Shown here piece after piece: positions 27,184 through 35,554 of a DNA stretch of 64,000 nucleotides. Every line of letters begins with the position of its first letter. Position 1 is the stretch's first letter. Position numbers and translations under genes: made by a program. Source of the DNA: an uncultured Clostridium sp. (GTDB taxonomy: Bacteria; Bacillota; Clostridia; TANB77; CAG-508); assembly GCA_900553015.1 (NCBI GenBank), contig USBY01000002.1, positions 58,763 to 122,762 of the forward strand, written 5' to 3'. The notes under the pieces were generated by a model. The model saw only the letters and a list, made by a program, of their open reading frames with translations. It made no database searches and was not told the DNA's origin.

Positions 27184-28137
27184 ATGCCAAGAAAAGCAAA
27201 AGAAGAAAAAAATGATATAGAAGTAAAACAAGCAAGTAAAGTAGCTCCTAAAGCAACAAAAACAACTACTAAAAAAGCATCTACAAAAACAATAACTGCA
27301 AAAAAGGCAGCTACAAAATCAACCAAAAATTCTACAATTATAAAAAAAGTAGTAGATTCCATTGCTCCAAAAAAGAAGAAAACTCCAGCAAAGAAAACTG
27401 CTACAAAAACAACTAAAAAAGCTGTAAAAACATTAACTAAAGAATCTATAAAAAGTACAGAAAAAGAAGAAACAGTAAAAAAGCCAAATACTATAAGTGG
27501 TGAAGAATTCTCTATTGCAGAATATTACGATTTACCATACAGATATAATCAAACAATAGTTAAATTACTTTATCAAACACCTACAACTTTATTTATCTAT
27601 TGGGATATATCTGATGAAGACAGAGAAAAATATAAAGAAACTTATGGAGAAGACTTTTTTGAAAAAACAAAACCTGTACTTATAGTTCATAATGAAACAA
27701 AAGGTTACAGTTTCGAAGTAGAAATAAATGATTTTGCTAATTGTTGGTATTTAAATGTTAATGATAGTAAATGTAAATATAAAATAGAATTAGGAAGAAA
27801 GCCTTTCGAAGTTATGTATAATGGCGAAGTTACAGAAGTTAAAACAACTCCAAAGATAACTCACAATTATATTCCTATAACATCATCTAACGAAGTAGAA
27901 TCTCCTAATGATCATATTCTTTTCGAGAAGAAACAAGAAATGGTTTATTTTAAGAATGTAAAAGACAATACAGTAACTGCAAAAAATATAGCTAGTCTTA
28001 ATTTTGTTAAAAGTATTGGAAAAGTATATAAAGTTAATGATTTCTATAAGAAGTTTTATAAAGATGAAGATTTGGACTCTTTTGATAAAATACAGAATCC
28101 ATCATCAAATAGTTTAAGTTCTTCAAGATTTAAATAG
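27184..28137 (+). CDS. DUF4912 protein with a histone H1-like Lys/Ala/Thr-rich N-terminus
   Basis: Residues 1-95 are extremely rich in Lys, Thr and Ala, with KKA, KKT and ATK repeats resembling histone H1 tails. Residues about 110-220 match the DUF4912 (PF16258) domain: a YDLPYRYNQT start and TTLFIYWDIS core, similar to carbohydrate-binding folds. The remainder is a linker with a FYKKFYKDEDLDSFDK tail. DUF4912 genes often sit next to GH57 genes, as here (84 bases upstream), so a role in glucan binding or handling is inferred. ATG follows AAAGGAGG. The basic tail may bind nucleic acid or a polyanion. Confidence 0.8.
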   Translation: MPRKAKEEKNDIEVKQASKVAPKATKTTTKKASTKTITAKKAATKSTKNSTIIKKVVDSIAPKKKKTPAKKTATKTTKKAVKTLTKESIKSTEKEETVKKPNTISGEEFSIAEYYDLPYRYNQTIVKLLYQTPTTLFIYWDISDEDREKYKETYGEDFFEKTKPVLIVHNETKGYSFEVEINDFANCWYLNVNDSKCKYKIELGRKPFEVMYNGEVTEVKTTPKITHNYIPITSSNEVESPNDHILFEKKQEMVYFKNVKDNTVTAKNIASLNFVKSIGKVYKVNDFYKKFYKDEDLDSFDKIQNPSSNSLSSSRFK

Positions 28138-28145
28138 AATTTTTT

Positions 28146-28182
28146 AATATCACCTTTAAGAAAAATTCTTATAGGTGATATT
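28146..28182 (+). other. Hairpin between the DUF4912 gene and the GH57 gene
   Basis: AATATCACCT pairs with AGGTGATATT, extended by TTAAGAA/TTCTTA. No T-run, so possibly a processing or stability element between co-transcribed genes. Confidence 0.65.
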
Positions 28183-28221
28183 AATGTTTATACGAAAATA
28201 ATAATTTAAAGGAGTATTAAA

Positions 28222-29814
28222 ATGAGCAAAAACGTAAAAGGATATGTAAGTTTTGTACTACATGCACACTTACCTTTTATACATCATCCCGAAAGTGATG
28301 ACTATTTAGAGGAACAATGGTTATTCGAAGCAATGTCAGAAACTTATATTCCTCTTCTTAGAAATTTTAAAAAATTAGTAGATGAAAAAGTTGAATTTAG
28401 AATAACAATGTCTATGACACCACCTTTACTTTGGATGTTAGACAATAAATTACTTCAAAAAAAATATATTCATTATTTAAAAGAGCATATTGAACTTTGT
28501 GAAAAAGAAGTAAAAAGAACAGCTTATGATTCTAGATTAAATGAACTATCTAAATATTATTTAAATAGATATTCTGATGACCTATATTTATTTGAGAAAG
28601 TATTTAATTGTAATTTAATCCAAGCATTTAAACATTTTCAAGATATTGGTGTATTAGAAATAATAACTTGTGGTGCAACACATGGGTTCTTCCCTATCTT
28701 ATATGTTAATGAAAAAACAGTAAAAGCTCAAATTGCTGTTGGTGTCCAAACATATAAGAAGTATTTTGGAAAACAACCAAGAGGAATTTGGCTTCCTGAA
28801 TGTGGCTATGTTCCAGAAGCAGATAAATACTTAAAAGAATTTGGTATAGAATATGCTATTGTAGAATCTCATGGTATATTGTATGCAGACCCTACACCAA
28901 TATATGGTACTTTTGCGCCAATCGTATCTCCTGGAGGGTTAATTGCATTTGGACGTGATATGGAATCTTCAAGACAAGTTTGGAGTTCTATAAATGGATA
29001 TCCAGGTGATTTTAATTACAGAGAATTCTACAGAGATATTGGTTACGAAGCTGACTATGATTACATTAAGCCATACATCGCTCATGATGGTGTAAGAGTT
29101 AATACTGGTATTAAATATTATAGAATTACTGGTAAAACAGACCAAAAAGATTATTATAATTTACAATGGGCTCAAGATTCAATATATAAACAAACAGGTC
29201 ATTTCTTTGATTGTAGAGTAAAACAAATAAATGATATCTCAAGTTATATGGATCACCCACCTATTATTCTATGCCCTTATGATGCAGAATTATATGGACA
29301 CTGGTGGTATGAAGGTCCAGATTGGTTATATGTATTATTCAAAAAAATCTATTATGATGATTGTAATTTTAAGCTTATTACACCTAGCGAATATATAGAT
29401 AAATATCCAAACATTCAGGTTGCATCTCCTTGTAGATCTAGTTGGGGTGCTAATGGCTACAATTATGTATGGCTTAATCCATTAAATGATTATGTTCATA
29501 GACATCTTCATAAAGCTGGAGATAGAATGGTAGAACTTGCTCATCTATTCCCTAATGAACAAGATGAATTAAAGAGATTTGCTTTAAATCAATGTGCAAG
29601 AGAACTTTTACTTGCTCAGAGTAGTGATTGGCTATTTATAATAACAAATCAAACAATGGTAGACTATGCTAAAAAGAGAATTAAAGATCATATTGGTAGA
29701 TTTACTAAACTTTACTTACAACTAAAAAATGATAAAATTGATAAAGACTATTTAGAAGAAATCTATAGAAAAGATAAAATCTTTGATGAAATCGATTATA
29801 TGATTTATTACTAA
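28222..29814 (+). CDS. GH57 1,4-alpha-glucan branching enzyme-type protein
   Basis: The 530-residue protein is a DUF1957-type GH57 enzyme that would form alpha-1,6 branches in glycogen. The N-terminal VSFVLHAHLPF motif, catalytic nucleophile E193 in WLPECGY and acid/base D354 in CPYDAELYGHWW are present. The C-terminal helical domain (about 430-530) is typical of branching enzymes such as TK1436. Amylase-like activity is possible, since GH57 members vary. It follows the DUF4912 gene and is followed by ytxC after 97 bases. The ribosome site is AAAGGAG. Confidence 0.88.
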   Translation: MSKNVKGYVSFVLHAHLPFIHHPESDDYLEEQWLFEAMSETYIPLLRNFKKLVDEKVEFRITMSMTPPLLWMLDNKLLQKKYIHYLKEHIELCEKEVKRTAYDSRLNELSKYYLNRYSDDLYLFEKVFNCNLIQAFKHFQDIGVLEIITCGATHGFFPILYVNEKTVKAQIAVGVQTYKKYFGKQPRGIWLPECGYVPEADKYLKEFGIEYAIVESHGILYADPTPIYGTFAPIVSPGGLIAFGRDMESSRQVWSSINGYPGDFNYREFYRDIGYEADYDYIKPYIAHDGVRVNTGIKYYRITGKTDQKDYYNLQWAQDSIYKQTGHFFDCRVKQINDISSYMDHPPIILCPYDAELYGHWWYEGPDWLYVLFKKIYYDDCNFKLITPSEYIDKYPNIQVASPCRSSWGANGYNYVWLNPLNDYVHRHLHKAGDRMVELAHLFPNEQDELKRFALNQCARELLLAQSSDWLFIITNQTMVDYAKKRIKDHIGRFTKLYLQLKNDKIDKDYLEEIYRKDKIFDEIDYMIYY

Positions 29815-29910
29815 TATACAAGTTGCAAAACAATTCTTCTTTCATATTATATGTATAATGATACTTTATTTAGTAGATAATATTACATATATGTGAAAGG
29901 AGATTTTTTT

Positions 29911-30741
29911 ATGAAATCATTTTGTATTAAGACAAATAACAAAAAGATACTAGCTTATCTACTAAATAATTTCAATTTTCCTAACACATATATTTCTATA
30001 AGAAAATTCAAAATATATGAAAATATAATTATTCATTACACTGGTGAAAATAGTTCTGCCTTTTACAATGAACTTTCAAATAATTTAGTTTCATTAATAT
30101 TAAATTTTTATGAAGAAAAATTGTTAAAAACAATTATAAAATCTAATTATTTTTATTTTTCCGAAAGTGAACAAGAAAGTGTGTTAGATAAATGTTTAAA
30201 TTACCTTTCAGATAAATCTACAATTGAATATCAAGTAAGAATTGAACATATTTATATAGCAGCACTTAAATATATTACAAACAATAAATCTATGATTCTA
30301 AGTGGCTTTATTCATTTTAGGCTTTCAAATTATATGAAAATATTAGACTATGTTGTAGATACTTTTGTAAATGAATTAGTAGTAGATCGAGAATACAAAG
30401 AGTTTATTAATTTATTAAAATCATATGTAAATTCTAAACCTTCTAATATAAATACTGTACATTTTATTTATAAAAATACTTCTTCTATACTACTTGACAG
30501 TAAACATAAAAAAATACCCTTTACAGATGACCTAGCTAACTTAAATTATATTTCTGATGTTTCCTTTTCTGAAAATGATATAGTACTTAATACCCTACTT
30601 ACTCTTTTACCCCAAAAGATAATAATTCATTTAGAAAAAGAACCTGATGAATTTATAAAAACTTTGATATGTATTTTTGAAAATAGAATAGAACTTATAT
30701 CGGGATCTAGGGACGTTCCTAAAAATCCCTATTTGCAATAG
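29911..30741 (+). CDS. ytxC: YtxC-like sporulation-associated protein with repeat-derived C-terminus
   Basis: The 276-residue product matches the YtxC-like family (PF08812), known from endospore formers with an undefined role in sporulation. The conserved core ILSGFIHFRLSNYMKIL and ELVVDREYKEFINLLKSYV is at about 130-170. The last 12 residues (SGSRDVPKNPYLQ) are translated from a dispersed repeat inserted at 30701, which probably replaced the natural end. I recall a Cys-rich ending in relatives, but did not check. The start at ATG 29911 follows GAAAGGAG; an upstream ATG (29893) has no ribosome site. Confidence 0.8.
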   Translation: MKSFCIKTNNKKILAYLLNNFNFPNTYISIRKFKIYENIIIHYTGENSSAFYNELSNNLVSLILNFYEEKLLKTIIKSNYFYFSESEQESVLDKCLNYLSDKSTIEYQVRIEHIYIAALKYITNNKSMILSGFIHFRLSNYMKILDYVVDTFVNELVVDREYKEFINLLKSYVNSKPSNINTVHFIYKNTSSILLDSKHKKIPFTDDLANLNYISDVSFSENDIVLNTLLTLLPQKIIIHLEKEPDEFIKTLICIFENRIELISGSRDVPKNPYLQ

Positions 30742-30833
30742 GGATTTTTATAGCAAATTGGCTAAATTGCCAATTTTTTTCTTGTCCATAAAACAAAAAT
30801 AGGGAAAAAAAGAACGTCCCCATTTCCCTAATC
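30701..30833. repeat. Dispersed palindromic repeat, locus 4 (two units)
   Basis: Unit one, CGGGATCTAGGGACGTTCC then AAAAATCCCT, begins inside ytxC. Unit two, AAATAGGGAAAAAAAGAACGTCCCC then ATTTCCCTA, lies at about 30800-30830. Between them are two hairpins with T-runs. Confidence 0.85.
30721..30749 (+). terminator. Repeat-derived terminator of ytxC, stop codon in the stem
   Basis: AAAAATCCCTATT (30721-30733) pairs perfectly with AATAGGGATTTTT (30737-30749). The ytxC stop TAG is in the right arm. A second hairpin, AAATTGGC/GCCAATTT with T's, follows at 30755-30780. Confidence 0.8.
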
Positions 30834-30834
30834 A

Positions 30835-31770
30835 CTATAAGCTCATATTAATACCTCTTGCAACTACATCTTTCATATTTTCTACTAATGAGTCTATTTC
30901 TTTTGGTGTAACTATAAAATTAAAATCTTTTGGTATTAATGCTTCTTTTATTTCTAAATAATTATCCTCTTCTTTTAATTTATTTAAATATTCATTAGAT
31001 TCTGCTTTTTCTTGTAATTTTTCTATAAAAACATCTAAACAATCATTTACCACAACTGCAGTTTCTACAACTGTTGGTATCCCTATTGCAATTACTGGAA
31101 CTCCTAAAGTTTTTATAGTTAATTCCTTTCTAGCATTATCTACACCAGCTCCTGGAACAATTCCTGTATCTGCTAATTGAATTGTACTACTTATTCTTTC
31201 CATACTTCTAGAAGCCAAACTGTCTATAACGATAACTAGTTTAGGCTTTACATTGTCTACTATTCCTTTTAAAATTTCTGCTGTTTCTATTCCTGTCGTT
31301 CCTAAAACACCTGGTGAAATTGCACTTACTGGTCTTGTGTTTTTGTCTAAATATTGTGGTACATATTTTAATAGATGTCTTGTAATATCTATTTCATTTA
31401 TTACCTTTGGCCCTAATGCATCTGGTGTAACATATATATTTCCTAAACCTACAACTAATATTTCTTGTTCTTTACTTACATATTCATCAATCATCTTCTT
31501 TAATTCTTCACATAATATCTCACTTGCTTTTTGAATTTCTTCTTCTCCCATATATTTCATATTTTTCATATCTATTGTTACATAATTTCCTTTTACTTTT
31601 CCTAGAGCTCTTTCTCCTTGTTCATTCATTATCTTAACTCGTGTAACTTTTATATTGTTATTTATTTGTTCTTCATTTGCTTCTATTCCATCAATCTCAT
31701 TTTCTATATTGTTCGCTTTTTTATACAAATCTTTTCTTTCATCAGCAAGGTCTGTTCTAAAATCTAACAT
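30835..31770 (-). CDS. gpr: Germination protease GPR
   Basis: The 311-residue aspartic-type peptidase degrades small acid-soluble spore proteins at germination. The N-terminal propeptide motif MLDFRTDLADERKDLY matches the GPR zymogen region. Further on are VVGLGNIYVTPDALGPKV and IDSLASRSMERI, with the conserved structure of family A25. The start at ATG 31770 follows GGAAGG; an upstream in-frame Met (31818) has no ribosome site and would put 16 residues before the propeptide. Its presence shows an endospore-forming lineage. It follows the unknown gene cluster at 31863-33959. Confidence 0.95.
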   Translation of the reverse strand: MLDFRTDLADERKDLYKKANNIENEIDGIEANEEQINNNIKVTRVKIMNEQGERALGKVKGNYVTIDMKNMKYMGEEEIQKASEILCEELKKMIDEYVSKEQEILVVGLGNIYVTPDALGPKVINEIDITRHLLKYVPQYLDKNTRPVSAISPGVLGTTGIETAEILKGIVDNVKPKLVIVIDSLASRSMERISSTIQLADTGIVPGAGVDNARKELTIKTLGVPVIAIGIPTVVETAVVVNDCLDVFIEKLQEKAESNEYLNKLKEEDNYLEIKEALIPKDFNFIVTPKEIDSLVENMKDVVARGINMSL

Positions 31771-31862
31771 AAAAAAATAACCTTCCTTTCCTAAAATTAC
31801 CGTTGCATTAAACAACATCTATTTATATTTTAAGAAAAAAAGATTATTTTATACTATTTCAT

Positions 31863-32273
31863 TTAACTTCTTTTAAAGAAATTTTTTAATTTATTCCATA
31901 TTCTTTCTATAAAGCTTTCTTCTTGGTACAATACTAAACTTGTATCAGCAGAATTAGGTACCAAATTGTTCTCTTCATCTAATACTACATAAGATTCTTT
32001 CTCGTTTTTCCAATATATGTTTAAGATTTCTTCCCTTTCATCTGGTTCACACCAATAGTCTAAATTTAATACAGATAATAATATTAAAGTTTTCCTATGT
32101 AGTTTTTGATCTTCTAAAGGAAGATTTGGGTTAATATTAACTTTATAATTCTTATCTCTTTTAGTTTTAAAAATATTTAATACATCTTTTGGTATTTTAT
32201 TTAGATATGCCATTGGTATATATTTTAATATTTCATATACTTCTGAATATGCTTGTGCTAATTCGTTTTCCAT
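31863..32273 (-). CDS. Small helical protein, family A (paralogue of 41254-41682)
   Basis: A 136-residue protein with no recognised family. It shares the pattern EILKY...LNKIPK, a DYW core and an ESFI-R...K-K-FF C-terminal amphipathic helix with the protein at 41254-41682. The basic, aromatic ending suggests membrane or partner contact. It begins 10 bases after the end of the HGYAH protein, so the two are probably coupled. Here the partner is metallopeptidase-like, whereas the paralogue follows an amidoligase. Confidence 0.75.
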   Translation of the reverse strand: MENELAQAYSEVYEILKYIPMAYLNKIPKDVLNIFKTKRDKNYKVNINPNLPLEDQKLHRKTLILLSVLNLDYWCEPDEREEILNIYWKNEKESYVVLDEENNLVPNSADTSLVLYQEESFIERIWNKLKNFFKRS

Positions 32274-32282
32274 AACTCTCTC

Positions 32283-33758
32283 CTATTTTTTACTAATATT
32301 TAATTCATCTTTAATAGTTTGGTAAGCTATTAATTCTTCATTTCTTTCTATCTTACTACCATTTTTTAAAGAAGTCTGTAATCTATTAAAAAATATGTCT
32401 GGAGTTAGACTTCCCCCATTTGCCATTTCTAATTTTATCTTTAAGTATGATAATGAATCTTTTAGTTCATCTTCTGTTTTTTTATCTTCTATATCTATAT
32501 TATCACTTATATCACAAATCTTTTGAAGTAATTCATTATTTCTTTCTATTTTCACATTTCTTTCTAAATCATTTATTAAATACTGAATAATCTCCAAAGT
32601 TTGTTTTGCAATATCATTATTTAATTTTTTATATTTGCAAATAACTAAAACATTTTCTATGATATTATCTGCAGACATTCTTTTTTCCATATCTGTTAGT
32701 CCATTTAACTCTGTAGCTAAAAATTCTTCTAAGTTATCTTTTATTCTATCTGTATCTTGCATAATATTTATAAAGTCATCTAGCTCATCTGCATTTATCT
32801 TATTTATTCTTTCAAAGTTAAAACGTTTTTTTATTAAATCTAACTGGCTATATTCTTTTTCTAAAATATTCTCAGCCGGTATTTTTTCTTGCAATATATA
32901 CATTGGTAAAATTGTATTTTTCCTATAATATATACTTTCTCTGTTTATATCTTGTAACGCAAATTTGTTTTTTTCGTAAAATTCATTTAAATTAAACTCA
33001 TCATTTTTTTGAGCTCCATTGAATATATTTTTTAAATATTTTTCTTTATCTCCTAATAAAAATTCTAGCAACATTTTTTTGTCAATTTTTAACTTTTCTA
33101 GTACATACATTCTGCTTCTAATTATACTATTTGCTTCTGTATATGTACTTTCTAAACTATAATTTTTATCTATATGGAATCCAAAGTTTTCGAATGGATG
33201 ATTTTTTATATAATTATTTACAACTAAATCAACAAAAATATCTGCATTTCCTTCTTCTAGTATTTCATCTTTTTCTTCATTTTTATTCATATTTGAAAAG
33301 CAATGTGCATATCCATGTAAAACATAACCTAATAATTTATTTTGATTACGTCTTCTTTTTTCTGCTATTGTTATTGTTTTAGCCTCATCATCAACTTCCA
33401 TGTTATAATTTTCTGGTAATTTATTAAAAATAATATTTGTTCTATTAAAAGTAATTTCTATTGCTTCTAATTTATCTGCTGGAGTACTTGTATATACATC
33501 TTTTATAAATTCTTTAATCATTCTTTGGGCTAAATAGACGATCTTAAATAAGTCTGGAGACACTTTATGTTCTAGACTACTTATTATTTTATCCCTAGAT
33601 TCTTTTTCTGTAAAATTCTTTAAAAATTCTAATTTATCTTCATTATCTTTCTGGTTTGCTAAATATGATACCTTATTATTTTCGCCATCTATAGCATCTA
33701 TTGCTCTTTTTAAATTATTTTTTTCCTCGTTATTTTCTTCTAATTTAGTATCTAACAT
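32283..33758 (-). CDS. Unknown protein with HGYAH metallopeptidase-like motif
   Basis: The 491-residue product has H148-G-Y-A-H152 at the place of an HExxH zinc site, followed 17 residues later by EEGNAD (E169, D173), the usual third-ligand motif of gluzincin peptidases. The catalytic glutamate is replaced by glycine, so it may be a pseudo-peptidase or use another base. It carries no signal peptide, and the rest is helical and acidic. ATG 33758 follows AGGAG. It is preceded by a 60-residue gene and followed by the family A protein. Function unknown. Confidence 0.8.
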   Translation of the reverse strand: MLDTKLEENNEEKNNLKRAIDAIDGENNKVSYLANQKDNEDKLEFLKNFTEKESRDKIISSLEHKVSPDLFKIVYLAQRMIKEFIKDVYTSTPADKLEAIEITFNRTNIIFNKLPENYNMEVDDEAKTITIAEKRRRNQNKLLGYVLHGYAHCFSNMNKNEEKDEILEEGNADIFVDLVVNNYIKNHPFENFGFHIDKNYSLESTYTEANSIIRSRMYVLEKLKIDKKMLLEFLLGDKEKYLKNIFNGAQKNDEFNLNEFYEKNKFALQDINRESIYYRKNTILPMYILQEKIPAENILEKEYSQLDLIKKRFNFERINKINADELDDFINIMQDTDRIKDNLEEFLATELNGLTDMEKRMSADNIIENVLVICKYKKLNNDIAKQTLEIIQYLINDLERNVKIERNNELLQKICDISDNIDIEDKKTEDELKDSLSYLKIKLEMANGGSLTPDIFFNRLQTSLKNGSKIERNEELIAYQTIKDELNISKK

Positions 33759-33776
33759 AATAATCTTCTCCTATGT

Positions 33777-33959
33777 TTAGTCTATTTGTTTACCATTAAA
33801 CTCTTCTTTGTTATATTCTATTCCTTGTTCTCTTAATTTTTCTTCTAATCTTTTGTTAAAAACATGTATATATCCAACTGCTGTTTCGTTAAACTTATCT
33901 TTAAGCTCATCTTTTACTTCTTTTTTTAAATTTTCTATTAATTCATCATTTGGCCCCAT
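33777..33959 (-). CDS. Small acidic/helical protein, 60 residues
   Basis: A short charged protein, mostly Lys/Glu-rich helix (NLKKEVKDELKDKF, RLEEKLREQGIEYNKEEF), without recognised family. It lies between holA and the HGYAH gene with 14- and 18-base gaps on the same strand, and AGAGGG precedes its ATG, so I take it as real. No membrane segment or signal is visible. It may be an adaptor for the HGYAH protein. Confidence 0.55.
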   Translation of the reverse strand: MGPNDELIENLKKEVKDELKDKFNETAVGYIHVFNKRLEEKLREQGIEYNKEEFNGKQID

Positions 33960-33973
33960 TTATCATCCCTCTT

Positions 33974-34997
33974 TTACTTTGAGCAATTATTACATAAAAT
34001 TGTTTCTAATCCTATATTTAAATCAATTTTACCAACCTTATAATTATAGTCTAAATCTATTAGTTCTTTTATGATATTAGAAATCTCTAAATCTGTAAAG
34101 CTTTTTGCTTGCATTTTATATTTATTTACTAAAAACATTTGATTAGGTTTTAAATTTAAAGCCTTTGCTATATCTAGTTTATATCTTTCTGCTATTTTTG
34201 TAAAATACAATTTTTTAAAATGGTTATATAATGTTATTAATATTTTTTGAATTGGTTCTTTATTATAAAGCAAATTATTTAGTTCTTCCAATGCTAGTTT
34301 TATTTGTTTCTTTCCTAAATAATCAGTTAAGTTAAATATAATGGCTTGTGTTTGTTTAGTACACAATAAATCTATATCTGCTTTATTTATCGTTCCACCT
34401 TCACCAGCATATTCTATTAATTTTCTTATCTCATTAATTAAGTCTTGCATATTTTGTCCACATTGTTCTATTAAATATTGCAATGTATTTTCTGCTACAT
34501 TAACTTTATATGCATTAGCAATAGCCTTTAATCTTCTTATAATTTGGTTTGGTTTTTGATATGTAAATTCACATACCTCACCATTTTTTTCTAATACCTT
34601 ATATAGTTTTTGTTTTTCTACATTTTCTTCTACAAATACTAAAATTACACTTTCATTAATTTCATCAATATTATTTTCTATGTATTCTGCAACACTAGTT
34701 TTAATTTTAGCAAGCTCTGGATTCTTTCTTTTTCCTTCTTTTTTTAAGATTTCCGAATTTCGTACAAGAATTAATTTTTTTGGATAGCCAAAAGCTGGAG
34801 TTTGTATATCTGCTATTAGTTCTGAAATATTCGTTTCATCTATACTAATATAATTAATTCCATTTATACATTCTCCAAAATTTTTTCTTATTTTCTTTAC
34901 TATTGACTCTAGTAAAAATTTTTCTTCGCCATATAAAACATATATACTTTTTAAAATCCCTTGTCCGAAGTTCTTTTTCTAATTCTTCTATTAACAT
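33974..34997 (-). pseudogene. holA: DNA polymerase III delta subunit, with one-base frameshift near the start
   Basis: The frame beginning ATG 34997 reads LIEELEKELRTRDFK and then stops being homologous at an A5 run (34948-34952). Removing one A restores SIYVLYGEEKFLLESIV, which continues unbroken to the normal end; the restored protein is about 340 residues, usual for HolA. It is part of the clamp loader and normally essential. A sequence error in a homopolymer is most likely; a true mutation or a +1 recoding event is less likely. A palindromic repeat lies just upstream, next to the AAGGAAG ribosome site. Confidence 0.85.
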
Positions 34998-35012
34998 ATT
35001 CATCTTCCTTTT

Positions 35013-35041
35013 CGGGATTTAAGGAACGTCCCCAAAATCCC
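35013..35041. repeat. Dispersed palindromic repeat, locus 5
   Basis: CGGGATTTAAGGAACGTCCCC then AAAATCCCT, between ruvC and holA and abutting the holA ribosome site. Confidence 0.88.
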
Positions 35042-35061
35042 TATTCCTATTACTATTCCTA

Positions 35062-35554
35062 TTATAATTTAAATTGAGATGAAAACTTAGATGAATGTGC
35101 ATGGCAAATTGCTATCGCCATACTATCTGTTATATCATCCAATTTTGGTAATTTTTCTGCATTTAATATCATTTTTACCATTCTTTGTACTTGCATTTTA
35201 TCTGCTCTACCATATCCTGTTACTGCTTGCTTTATTTGTAATGGTGTATATTCGAATATATCTAATTTATTTATTCTCGCTGTTATTAATATTACTCCTC
35301 TTGCCTGAGCAACATTAATAGCTGTTTTTGCATTATTATTAAAAAATAGTTCTTCTATAGACATCGCATCTGGTTTATATGTATTTATTATATTATTTAA
35401 ATCTGTGTAAATCTTCTCCAACCTTAATGGAAAAGATTCACCAGCTTCTGTTAAAATTGCACCAGACGTTTCTAATTTAAATTTATTTCCTATATAATCT
35501 ATTATGCTATACCCGTGTTATTGCAAACCCAGGGTCAATTCCTAATATTCTCAT
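35062..35554 (-). pseudogene. ruvC: Holliday junction resolvase RuvC, with one-base frameshift near the start
   Basis: ATG 35554 opens MRILGIDPGFAIT, then a TAG stop follows in frame. Deleting one base of CGGG (35512-35515) gives ITGYSIIDYIGNKFKLETSG and continues through IEELFF and TDSMAIAICHA to the end. The restored length is about 163 residues, normal for RuvC, and the acidic residues (D7, E in SIEE, D's in the last motif) are kept. It cuts Holliday junctions with RuvAB. The start overlaps the debranching gene's stop as ATGA. A sequence error is likely, but holA next door has the same kind of lesion. Confidence 0.85.

Noticed and set aside
34940..34960. Programmed -1 frameshift in holA at T TTT AAA AAG
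   Set aside because: The slippery string looks right, but the frame needed is +1, not -1, so a canonical -1 event would not restore the protein.
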